From Synanceia verrucosa (taxonomy: Eukaryota > Chordata > Actinopteri > Perciformes > Synanceiidae), in contig CM056550.1 of the NCBI GenBank assembly GCA_029721515.1, forward strand, positions 13,552,406 through 13,616,405: a stretch of 64,000 nt of DNA. The letters are read 5' to 3'. The translations under genes and the position numbers were made by a program. The notes under the pieces were generated by a model. It saw nothing but the letters and a program-made list of their open reading frames with translations. It was not told the origin of the DNA and did not search any database. Shown here in pieces: positions 24,271 to 34,530 of this stretch (positions are counted from its first letter, which is position 1; each line of letters opens with the position of its first letter).

Positions 24271-25203
24271 TTTGGCAGTTATCCTACAGCTCATGTCATG
24301 TTACAGAGTAATCCTAAAGGAATGGAACTAGTAGTGTAACTGACTTTCAGCTGTCAGTATGGGATTGTTTGTTTGTTTGCTTGTTTTTTAAAGTAACTAG
24401 TAATATGTAATCATATGTTTTTGGAGTATCTATCTCAACACTGCTATGAGACTTGATGCGAAACACCGTAACATGACTGAACCTGGGAATCAGAGTGGAA
24501 ATGTGGTGCGTCAGTCTTTTGAAGCGAACACACAACACAAACATCTGTCAAGGAACCATGGTGAATGTTTAGAAAAATATGGATGTTTATTTGACCGTAC
24601 TATGACAAGCATTATAATTCATCTCCAACATGTTCAGCTCCTCTGATGTGAATGGAACACAGCCTACATCCAAATATGAACAGTGGTATATCTGTTAGCA
24701 ACAACACATTCATTCGCTTCTCGTCCTACAAACAGTTTTGCAAAGACACACACAGTATAGATTAATTAATCCTGTCAAATACTCGGTTAAGTGGGTTTCT
24801 ATTCTGAACTCACGAAACAGTGATGATTTATAGTTTTTTTTAAGAATCTATTGAAAACAGACAGTCTAATACAAAGTCCATCCAGTTAAGACTTGTCCAT
24901 AATACTGCTTCTAGAATAGCTTATTTACAATTGTCTACGGGAAGCAAATAACCTGCCATTGCTTTGAAAACAAAAGAAGCTAGCCATCACTATTCAAAAT
25001 TCAAAATTAAATAAAAACATAACTAAATATTTTTTTTATTGATTGTGCTTTGTAACCCACAAAACCACTTCATTTTTAGAAATGGAGCATCTGTCAGAGG
25101 CACCTAATAGAAGTGCTAATAACATCCATTTCAGTTTCTCTCATTGAGATCCACTAGAGCTATGAGTAGGACGGGGGTGTACAAACGGTCGGGTTTTTTT
25201 TCA

Positions 25204-25213
25204 TTTATTTATT
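25204..25213 (-). other. Candidate shisa6 polyadenylation signal (overlapping AATAAA)
   Basis: Two overlapping AATAAA hexamers on the minus strand lie about 560 nt past the shisa6 stop. Fish Shisa 3' UTRs can be longer, so this is only the nearest candidate. Confidence 0.3.
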
Positions 25214-25767
25214 TATATATTTATAAAGTTATTACAGGCTCAACCAGGTTCATCCCCTTGTGGTGGTGTCATGTTGCACAACAGAAGTCACAGAGGAGTC
25301 AGTCTATGTTTTTAACCATGCAGAGCCCTTTAAGATTTGCCAGAAAAGGTCGTCGAATAGATTTGTTGGACTGCTGATAGCAGACACCGTCAGTGTTTTC
25401 TCACTAAAACAGACACAGAATGAGGCCGTAGCCTGTGGATGAATAGGGTAATCAAGACGGTGTAAATAATAGGCAAGTTAGCTGGATAGTACCACCCCTC
25501 CCCCGTCTGCAACCCTCTGTGGCTTCAGATCGAACTGGGCCTGGTATGTGTGTGTACAGTGAAGCTCAATAATCCGGTCTCTCACAGTAAGCTAATGGAT
25601 GCTCTTGGTCCTGGAATCCTTGACTTTACTGGAACCTCAGTCAAAGAAAGTGAATTTGCCCCCATCTTATTAAAACAAGGCCAGTGTACCCACATACCTC
25701 CATCATCCCCACACCCTGACACACACCAGTGCTCCTTCAGGTGCAGTTCAGGAAGTCCTGTTGGCCG

Positions 25768-26610
25768 TTACACAGTCACTTCAGTCTTGCTACCTGTGCG
25801 GTAGTGCTGTGGCTGTTGTTGCTGCTGGTGGTGTGGCGGGATGTAGTGGAGCTGTTCCACAGTGTGAGTCCGTCTGGAGGCAAACGCCTGCCTCTTAGTA
25901 GCTGTCTGGTTCATGGCTAAAGTGTTGGAGTGCCCAGCGCCTCCTGCTCCTGGCGTCCCACTGCCACCGCCATTGTTAGAGGCACTGGGATGGGAGTGCA
26001 TTTTGGTCATCTTGTAGCGATCCATGAGAGGCGTGGTTGGTACGAACACGTCTGTGTGCGAGATGGCGCGCGACATGGACTTGTCGCTGCCACGAAACCC
26101 GCCAGAGATGCTGCTTACCATGCCGCGCTTCAGCGACATCATCAACTTGTCTGGCGAAAGCAGAGGATCCTGGGAGAGGAGGCGGTCTTGTGAGTACAGG
26201 CGCTCTTGTGAATAGAGGCGGTCTTGAGAGTAGTGGCGGTCTTTTGAGTACATGTGATCCTGTGACAGGAGTCGGTCCTTGGAGTACATGCGATCCTTGG
26301 AGTACAGACGGTCCTGGGAGGTGTGGCGGTCCTGTGGAAGAAGACGCTCCTGGGACCGAAGGCGTTCGGCAGACAGGAGTTGTTCGTCTGAGAGGATCCT
26401 GCCTCCATATGGGGACATACCATTAGAAGATATGCTGAAGTCCTGCTGTGGGGCGCTCTGCGGGGACAGGACACGGTCCTGGGACATGGCCCTCTGGACG
26501 CGACGGGGCCGCTGCCTCTGCTGAGACTGCTGCTGTGAGGACTGCGAAGGGGGAGCGGCCTGGGTGATGGAGGACTGCTGGGGCTGGTTCTGGAGCTGCT
26601 GTTCCCTGTG
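25768..26610 (-). CDS. shisa6: shisa6 last coding exon: cytoplasmic tail with PDZ ligand
   Basis: This minus-strand exon of 281 codons including stop starts after the acceptor cttttgctctgcag (phase 0). It encodes a Q-rich segment, then MSQDRVLSP, ILSDEQLLSAERL, a repeated R-x-x-S-[QK]-[DE] array, SRAISHTDVFVPT, HSHPSASNN, ASRRTHTVEQLHYIP and the terminus SKTEVTV. The last four residues EVTV are a class I PDZ ligand. From the literature, Shisa6 uses this ligand to bind PSD-95 and hold AMPA receptors at the postsynaptic density. Order and wording match SHISA6 rather than SHISA7, SHISA8 or SHISA9. Oddities are the hexapeptide expansion (see 26149-26364), a Gly-rich insert after HSHPSASNN, and a Q-rich stretch near the end. 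Antisense open frames here are shadows. Confidence 0.95.
   Translation of the reverse strand, partial: HREQQLQNQPQQSSITQAAPPSQSSQQQSQQRQRPRRVQRAMSQDRVLSPQSAPQQDFSISSNGMSPYGGRILSDEQLLSAERLRSQERLLPQDRHTSQDRLYSKDRMYSKDRLLSQDHMYSKDRHYSQDRLYSQERLYSQDRLLSQDPLLSPDKLMMSLKRGMVSSISGGFRGSDKSMSRAISHTDVFVPTTPLMDRYKMTKMHSHPSASNNGGGSGTPGAGGAGHSNTLAMNQTATKRQAFASRRTHTVEQLHYIPPHHQQQQQPQHYRTGSKTEVTV
26149..26364 (-). repeat. shisa6: In-frame 18-bp coding repeat in the shisa6 tail (12 hexapeptides)
   Basis: Read on the minus strand, twelve consecutive hexapeptides of the form R-[LMH]-[YLT]-S-[QK]-[DE] occupy 216 nt, for example RLYSKD, RMYSKD, RHYSQD, RLYSQE. The array sits between the conserved L-S-A-E and the conserved L-L-S-P-D. 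The units are diverged at third positions but never break frame. The mammalian protein, as I recall it, has only a few such units here. Confidence 0.9.
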
Positions 26611-26805
26611 CTGCAGAGCAAAAGATGAACCAAGTGAGTTTATTCACAAGCTGAGGGGTAAAAGACTGTGCCACCCACTACGGCATCAAATTCAAATCTG
26701 GAGACTCTGATAGCACACATGCTTTGCCTCATTGTTGCATGTAAAGCAAAGACCGTGACCTTGCTTCGAAGCGTGAACACTTAAACCAAGCACTTATGCA
26801 CCCAC

Positions 26806-26909
26806 CTGGTCTTGACTCATTTTGAGAACATGCAAAGGAAGAGTGCCTCTTGCTGCCAGGTCGGGCAGGTGGCGCTTACGAGAGTAGTAGTCGTCGACTT
26901 CTTTATCTG
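26806..26909 (-). CDS. shisa6: shisa6 internal coding exon
   Basis: A 104-nt minus-strand exon with acceptor ctctctgcag and donor GACCAG|gtgggt. Two bases complete a Thr codon begun in the preceding exon. It then encodes DKEVDDYYSRKRHLPDLAAR followed by GTLPLHVLKMSQDQ. Spliced, the junction reads KKL-T-DKEVDDYY, matching the conserved L-T-D-K-E segment of Shisa6/Shisa9 tails. Phase 1 in and phase 0 out joins exactly to the last exon. The region is cytoplasmic and has no enzymatic motif. Confidence 0.92.
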
Positions 26910-28939
26910 CTGCAGAGAGGACGGGAAGAAAAGAAACAGAAGCGAGAGGTGAAGATGAGATTCAGGGAGTGAAAGCCAGAGAAAACACGAGTAGGTGTAA
27001 GAATGCAAGGGGAGAAACCAGATAAAGTGGGATTGGAGAACATTGCGCACAATGCAGAGCATAGTGTTGGCGGATCCATCTGTGCTTCACCTTTCCAAGC
27101 TCAGGGAGGGGAATAGAAACCAGAGGGAGGCTGTGGAGCCACATTCAGATGCTACACATTCAGAATTCAACAGGCAGCTCTGGCTGTGGAGCAAACTTTC
27201 CAAAGGTCACGAGAACGTCCAGAAACAAACATGGTCATATCATACGAACGCTGAGGGGAATGTACATGCCGGAAAGCTAACTGTGTTATTGAACAGTCAC
27301 TTAACACTGATAACTATGTTTTAACGTCCGTCAGTGGATGTTTTATTCTAACAACTACAACATGCATTTAGAAGCAGATCACAAAGACAGAAATACTTTC
27401 CAGAGACAGCAGAGTGTGGGAGTGAATGTATCATCGGCTGCATGCCACGCAACACAAACACATGCACAAAGACCTGAGTGACGCACAAAAAAATCAGTCA
27501 CGCAACTGAAATGCACAGCGAAAACTGGAAATGGAAAGACGTCCATTGTTGAAAATATGCAAATAGTTTATTCTTTATGAGCACCAGCATCAATGTTTAA
27601 CCAGCACCCAGCAGTCAGAGGTGTCACAGAGAGCAGACCTCTCCACCTCGTTGAGAATCCGTAGATTACTGTGAGCCTGTCTTTTTCAATAATGGCTGCA
27701 GCAATGTTCACACCACCACCTGTCAAGATTACGCTCAGCCAAAATCCCCTTCAGCAGCGAGCCACGGGTGCTTGCTGCAAATCGATTCATTATGAGAGAT
27801 AATAAAAACAAGATGTTCCTTTCTCAAGCGTAACGGTTTTCAGGATTTGGGCAGGGCATTGCAAACTCATCAACTATATTACCACGGAGCGAATGAATAA
27901 CTTGTGATGTATACCATCCTGTACAGCGATGGGCTAAATGCTTTTCTTCAGTTTGATATCAATTTGCATTAATAAGCAGGAGCATTCTTCTCTTTTATTA
28001 TCCCAACAATGGAAACGCCGCTCTATCTTCCCTCCAGCACAATCCAACATGATCTGTCAGTGTGCAGACACTAGTTGAGCAACAAAAAGAAACTGCAGAG
28101 GCTTTTGGCTATTCACTGCAACAAATAATTTGCTTTGGAAGCAGAAAGAAAGTTGAGAAGACTGAAGGACACTGCCTGAAGATATTTTTCCATTTTGCTA
28201 TCTCTGACAACTGAATTAATTTTGTTTTACAAACTAAACTATTACGTTAATTCTCCACGCAAAAGGACGTTTTTGTTCTAATCCAGCTGAGGACCAGTAA
28301 ATAGCAGTACACCCTGCAAACCTGCTTTGCCATTTACTTTGTAACGGTGCCTGGCAGCTACGAGTGGGAGTCGGTGTGGAGCGAGCCCTGATGGGATGAG
28401 TTGGAGATCGTCATCCTTCACTTTGACTGTGCACCAGCAGTGAAGTGAGGCAGTCATGATGAAATTACCAAAGCCTTAAGGAATATTTGCGTTCTACTTG
28501 GAGAATATCATGAGATGAGACCTCATTACGTAGCAGAAATCCAGCGTGGCACCACTAAATCAATATCGAGCCGGGCCGGGAACATTGTATTTATACGCTC
28601 CAAGAGAAACAGTGGCTGCAGCCTCTAAGTGGAGACAAGGGGAGCATGGGACATCAGCAAGTGCTAGTTTCTTCACATGGCTAAGAGTTATTTTCTGATT
28701 GTGATTCATGGCCCTCTCCTCCACTAAAATGATCAATGGGGAGTTCAGAAAAGTGTGTTTAAGGACTTGAGCAGCTTGATGTCCTCGGTACAGCAGGCAA
28801 ATCTAGGCTGAAACACTTCCCAGCCACTCAGTAAGTCCCAGTCAGGAGTCAGGAAAGCACACTTAATGCAGTGTTTTGTCATGCAGGGCGTCAGGGCTTG
28901 GAGCCTACTCTTGCATTGGTGCAGTGAACTTGGACCTAC
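26910..28939 (-). other. shisa6 intron
   Basis: Two kilobases with no recognisable repeat or exon. Flanking exons join in phase 1 to give the conserved LTDKE junction. Confidence 0.8.
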
Positions 28940-29092
28940 TGAGTTTCTTCAGGGAGGAGAAGCGGTTGAGGTCGGCTTTGACGGCCGCCTCATAGGAGGG
29001 CGGCAGGTGTGACAGGCTCTGGAAGGAGCGTGAGAAAGACAGGTCGTAGGGCTCCGTCTGCGACGTCAGGATGCCGCTTATCCGATTGTTTT
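28940..29092 (-). CDS. shisa6: shisa6 internal coding exon with PPxY motif
   Basis: A 153-nt minus-strand exon, phase 1 in and out, with acceptor tgtttccag|AA and donor AACTCA|gtaggt. It encodes ENNRISGILTSQTEPYDLSF (its first Glu codon is split), then SRSFQSLSHLPPSYEAAVKA and DLNRFSSLKKL. PPSY is a PPxY motif, the type of WW-domain ligand typical of Shisa proteins. The block from NRISG to YEAAVK is almost identical to my memory of mammalian SHISA6. The donor was chosen because it restores the conserved LTDKE junction; reading through would give an unrelated short tail. Confidence 0.95.
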
Positions 29093-32000
29093 CTGGAAAC
29101 ACATACATACATATACAGACACAGAAGAGGGGAGAGAAAAAATGGGCAGGCTGGACTCTCCTAACCCCCCCTCCCCTCCCACAAAGAGCTAGCCAGGATC
29201 GTGGACGACTACCTGCTGAGGGAGAGAACGCAGGACTGGAGGTGGACTTCTACTGTTACAGATACTAATCTCATTGGTCTAAAATATGAATCCATGGTTG
29301 GATTTGGAAGTTAAGAATCATTTCTTGTGTCAAGCAGAAATATTAATGCAGTGGCTACCACTGAGGACACAGAGAATGTCCTTCTTGTTGTCTCTTTAGG
29401 TGCCCTCACTTGTATGGAGTATGATTACATATATATGTATTTATTTTATTATTTTTCAAATAGTTATATATTTAGTCCATTATTTTTATGGTTCAGAAGC
29501 GTGTTTCTGCTACATTATTTGTCAATTACTCTAAATACGGGACGTTTTATTTCAGAACTGTTAAGTTGATGGTTTAACTTGAAGAAACTGATCCCTGAAA
29601 TTCATGTGACACAATCAGTGAGATCATAACTGCTTTACAGTAACGTTAGCTTGTCAAAGTCAGGCAGCAGAGAAACAAACAGAGCAATATTCATCCTTTT
29701 AGTCATCCAGTGTATCTGTCGGGGTTGTGTTGGTTTGAGCTAATTACTTGGGAGTTTGAATTCTACTTTTTAGTCACTAACAGACACATTCTCACTCACA
29801 ACTTGTCAGATACTGCATGCTATCTTGCACTTGGTTCCCCTCGTGCACCAGTTTTGCTAGTTTGTGCTCAGCTTGGTTAGGTTTATGCAACAAAAACCTT
29901 TGGTTAGATTTAGAAAGCAATGGTGGTTTGGGCTAAAAAGTATGTTTGTCCCACATGTAGTATCGTTATTCATGGACTGTATTTATGAGGAGTCTTCCAG
30001 CCTCTCAGTGTTCTACTCTACATGTCAGTTTCACTCATTCATTCACTGATGACAGTGTCTGCCACCCTGCCCATCAGGATCTGGTCAAAGGACTCAGGAT
30101 TCACACTGATGGCCTGATGTTGCCTAAACACCACCTTCCTGCATAACTTAGATGCAGAACACAAAATAAACCAACGATGACTTCCCATCATCCACCCTGG
30201 TCTCTCGTTATTCATGGTATTTGACAAGCTGGAAGTGAGAACAAGCTGGGTACAGAGCATCTTTGTGTTTTTGACCTGCAGAAGTGAGTGTCATGTCTTT
30301 GGCACTCTGTGTATTGCTGTTAAAACAGAATAAGCAAAGACTGGAGAAGTGAAAGCGCTCAAAATTGAAATTTACCAGTTCAGTGAATACATTAAATGTG
30401 ACTAATAATATTAAAGAAACGTTTTTGGATCTCAGTCTTTTAAAAAATTTGACTCTTGGTGCTGACTTTATTTCCAGTCCTTCCTCTCGCCTTTGAAATT
30501 TAACATCACCTACTCAAGTAAACAGTTCTCTGTGAGCTCAGAGATGGTTGCATATCTAAAAGTCCAGCAGCAGCAGCAGCAGCGGGGGAGTACAGGCGGT
30601 CACATCAGGCACTGAGTGAGCGGTTGGTGTTGGACTGACTTGACAGGCGACGTGGTGGTTTGACGAGAGGAAACAGTGGTCCAAAAATGAAAATGAAAAA
30701 AAACAAAACAAAACGAGACAACAGAGCAGAGGAGAGATGTGTGCTGGAGAGCGAGTCTGTGCTGTGCTGCTGTGATCTGGGGCTGGGCAGGGAGCAGAGC
30801 CTGCCCTGGCTGTGTTTGATGTGACGTGATATGATACCAGGAAGACGCACAGAGGGGGCGACTGGACCAAAGCCTCTTTTATTTCCACCTCCTCTTTATC
30901 TCCCTTTGTCACACATGCACACCAGCATCTGCAGTCTGTCCCATTCGCTGGCGTCTTCCTTGCTCCGTCAATCTTATCTGTCCTACCATGCTGCCACCCA
31001 CTTTCCTTCGCTCCTTAATTCTTTCTTGTCCATTCAGTATTCCTCTCGCTCTCATTTTCTTTCTCTATCTTGAGCTCCCCAGTGGGTTTTGAGTCTGTCA
31101 CGCAGTGCAGAGCAGCAGGCATGGGTGCGGCTCCACACCAGCCTCCAACGGACTGATAACAATATGGCTTTAGTGACTGCTGCAGGATGGAGTAAAGGAA
31201 AGGACGGAGGAAAAGAGATGGAGACAAGGCAATGTAAAGGAGACTGAAATGCAACAAGGAAATAATATAGCTGATGAAAGGATGGAGGAAGAGGAAGATG
31301 GTCCTGGGAGCTGCAGGATGTGAACGATCTGTGACTGGCCTGTCTGCCACGCTGCATCAATAAGAGGGAACTGACTCAGACTGTGACATGCTGTGAGCTC
31401 TCTCCACACATTTCACTACTTCATGACAATGGACTGGACGACCATACAGACCTGACTCAAGCAGTCTTTGCAGATCTTTTGTTTTTTGCCAGCAAGTAGA
31501 GCCTGGTGCTCTGATGCTGACGATCGCACTCATGGTTTATTGTGACACTTACTGGAAGAAGGCTTTGTTTCGTTTTGCCCTGACCTCGAAGGAGTGATGT
31601 GTGTCATGTGCAGACTCTGAAGCTACTCACTGTTTTTGGGCCCAAAGATGTTTTTCCCAATAATTTCAGAAATATGTCCTTTCTTTTCATTCTTTTGGTT
31701 GATTTTCAACATGTCAAGCTGCAGACTTCATGCTTGTTGCCATGTTTTTTAGACAGGTTGCTAGCTAACATCCCAGCTATTAGTTACTACAGAGCGCTGA
31801 CCATTTGACTGACGTCAATCAGCACACCGACAGACAGACAACCTCTGAATGACTATTTCAAAGTCTCAAACCAGGCTAATATTATATAAAATCTATATCA
31901 CTTTTTTTTTACATCCATCTCTTGAAATCTTTAAGTGACTCCTTCCATTGGTCTGGCACTTTTCTCCCCATGTGTCAAACTAAAACTGTTTCTTGTTGAA

Positions 32001-33284
32001 GCAGTATGAGCAGAAATAAGCTGAGTTTGAATAATTTATTTTTTTTTTCTTTGACTTGAATAATTGTGTTGGAATTCGTAATTCTTATTTTTTCATTAGT
32101 TTGGAAATGAATGCCTATAAACTGGAAAATGAAGGAAGAGCAAAGTGCAGATTAGCAGAGATTTTAATTTTTGGAATTCACTTCCAAACTAATTCAGTGT
32201 CAAATCTGATTACTGTTTTTAAATGATTCAAGGTGATGAATTCACATATAAACATGACAATGAGTCATATTCAGTTAACGCATATTTCTGCTCATAGAGC
32301 AGAATTATTAGCAAATGCTCCTTAAATCAGGTCTGAAAACACAGATTTAAGTGGAAGACAGGAAGACACAAACATGAGGTGGAATATAATGAGTGAGTTT
32401 TTACACTAAATGTACTAAATGTGACTTACCACGTCTCAGTGATCGGTGAGCTACCAAACCCAAAAACAAATATTTCAGAGGCACGTTGATGTGAAGAAAA
32501 CAGAGCTATAAAGAGCTAAAAAGAGCTAAACCCCCCCACCCCAGCACCACCACCAGCATGCTGAAAGTGGGCCTGTGATCAAAGTCTTTGTGTCAGATGA
32601 GATGTTGAAATGGACTTTTCATGTTCTCCATAGATCTCCAAGGCATTGGTCTGCAGCAGCTTATCAGTTAGTGAGCGAGAGAGGAATGCACCACCTGGTC
32701 AGTTATGGTCTTAAAGCTCAGCCCCTCCATGCCTGAGAGTCATTTTTATTATATTCATGTGTGAAATAATCAGAATATAAAAGAAACGGTAAGATCAGAG
32801 TGATTTAATAAACTGAGAGGGCAGTGAATATTCAGCTTCTGGCCTCCTTTCTTTCCTTTTATCTCCACATCTGCCAGTCTGAGACCCCAGGCGACAAACA
32901 GCTGCATGACATCGGTAATGACAACCGATTCACGGCGACGCTGCTCACGTGGAGCATGAGGTCATGTTGATAACTTTCACACGCTCTGCCAACCAGAGGA
33001 CGGCGTGACCTCGACAGAACATTCACCTTTTCAAAAAGGGAGACGAACAGCGACTGTGGCTCGATCGCACTCACAGAGAAGTGTTCACGACTATGGGATG
33101 TGACACTTCTACGATTCAACAGAAAAGCCTAATTTTCAATAACACAGGATGGATATGTGGTGTAAAAAAGGGTTTTTCACACGTCCATGTCAAGCAATGA
33201 ATTGAAGTTAGCGCCCCGTTCCAGAGCTGTGCTCAAACTCTGAACTGAGCGCTGAATTTCCCCCTCTCCCCTCGTTTGTCTTAC
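29093..33284 (-). other. shisa6 intron
   Basis: No exon required between the flanking exons (they join as N-E-N-N-R). Contents: an unexplained plus-strand open segment at 29180-29314, a (CAG)n tract near 30566-30582, C/T-rich sequence 30880-31070, and AT-rich inverted stretches near 32030-32190. Confidence 0.75.
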
Positions 33285-33347
33285 CATTCTTAGGTGTGCG
33301 TGCAGGGCTACCTAGAGCCACATGATTATAGCTGTGCTGATGGGTAC
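33285..33347 (-). CDS. shisa6: shisa6 small internal coding exon
   Basis: A 63-nt exon too short to be called as an open frame. On the minus strand it follows the acceptor gtcattgcag and ends AAT G|gtaaga. After two bases of a split codon it reads THQHSYNHVALGSPARTPKN, and its last G completes the Glu of the next exon. H-x-Y-N-H-V-A-L-G-S-P-A-R-T-P is a distinctive Shisa6 signature. Phase 1 on both sides agrees with the following exon. An alternative acceptor 11 nt further in (cccatcag) is possible but fits the phase less well. Confidence 0.9.
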
Positions 33348-34439
33348 CTGCAATGACAAAAGCAATGAAAGATCTGTTCAGTGTCCATGGGGAGCGCTCT
33401 GTATCAGCTCAAATACAGACTGTTAGTAGTGTGAGCACGACAATTAAAGAGATGACTCATCAGCTTTTCATTCAACTCACCAAATACAAATTAGTGAGAA
33501 ATCTGTGCATTTATAGTGTCCACAAGGCACGAAACAGATCACCACTACATAGCTGAAGTTATTTAGCAGATGAAAGATCTCTTTAATTTCCTCAAATTAG
33601 GTAAATGGACATAGAAAGAGATGAGACGCATTATGGTATGAGTGAGTAGGTGAAGCCCGCTCAGTGTTAGCCTGCAAAACATCAAACAGAAACTTTACAG
33701 AGAAAAGAAAAGAAATAGGAAATGTATCACATCCTGTCCTGGAGCGAACACAATATTATTCTTTGGAAAAAAGGAAAGACACGTCAGTCGTGACAAAATG
33801 CCTCAAATGTGATCATACTAAAGTGGCTCGTAAAATTCAGCTTAACACAAAACAAGCAAACAGAAAAAAAACACTTCATCACCTTGACAACACACACAGA
33901 GCGTTAAAACAGCCAGATGGGCAGATCCAGGAGCAGTGGGTAGTAAAAGTGTTCCCTTTATTTCACCAGCTTGTTTTGTTTCCAGACACATCCTCATCTG
34001 ACTGAAACACTCTCTACCACAGAAAAAAAACCAGAAAAGTGGAGGTCATCTGCAGAATAGCAGGGACAGTGTTCAGGCTTTTGTGGAAACGGTGCAACAT
34101 GACAGGCTTCATGTTCAGAGTAGCTGCTCTCGCTGCAGATATGAACAAGAGAGGAGTCTGCAAGGAACTGCAATAACAGAACACACTTTCTAAACTTTAA
34201 ATATAGTTAAAAAAAACACTTTGTATTTATGAGAATATAACAGTAATAAATACAAAACACATTCATTTTATTTTACATTCTATTTTTATCTGTTATAGGG
34301 TTTTAAGACATGAGCATTTTACACTGTTGTTTTATTTTTGACTATTTCTACAGGTCACATCCACATAACAACATAAATTAAAATACATTTTATTTCATCT
34401 TAAAATTTGTGTTTAACATTTCATTAATCTGTTATGTCT

Positions 34440-34530
34440 TTGCCTTTTTTTTATTTTATTTTATTACTGTAATTTGTCTACGCTGATAAATAACTGGTAA
34501 ATTTCCCCCAGTGGGGGATAAATTAAAAAA
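34440..34530 (+). repeat. LINE 3' tail fragment
   Basis: Reads ctggtaaatttcccccagtg then ggggataaattaaaaa, a decayed form of the Rex/L2-type tail 'aaatttcccc...gggataaataaa'. A 5'-truncated insertion. Confidence 0.55.

Larger units (their letters stand above)
15984..25767. other. Convergent dnah9/shisa6 intergenic region with both 3' UTRs
   Basis: No protein-coding exon seen. Contents: AT-rich TATG-type stretch at 16400-16560, DNA-element debris 17560-18045, a 'mutated GGGGAC' fish repeat 20325-20580, a SINE 21378-21730 and a 48-bp minisatellite 23443-24270. Open frames at 16730, 17216, 18627, 22380 and 22848 translate to nothing recognisable. Confidence 0.7.

Noticed and set aside
25930..26524. 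Several plus-strand and alternative minus-strand frames overlapping the shisa6 last exon
   Set aside because: Shadows of the shisa6 coding repeat; only the minus frame ending in EVTV continues conserved sequence and splices in phase.
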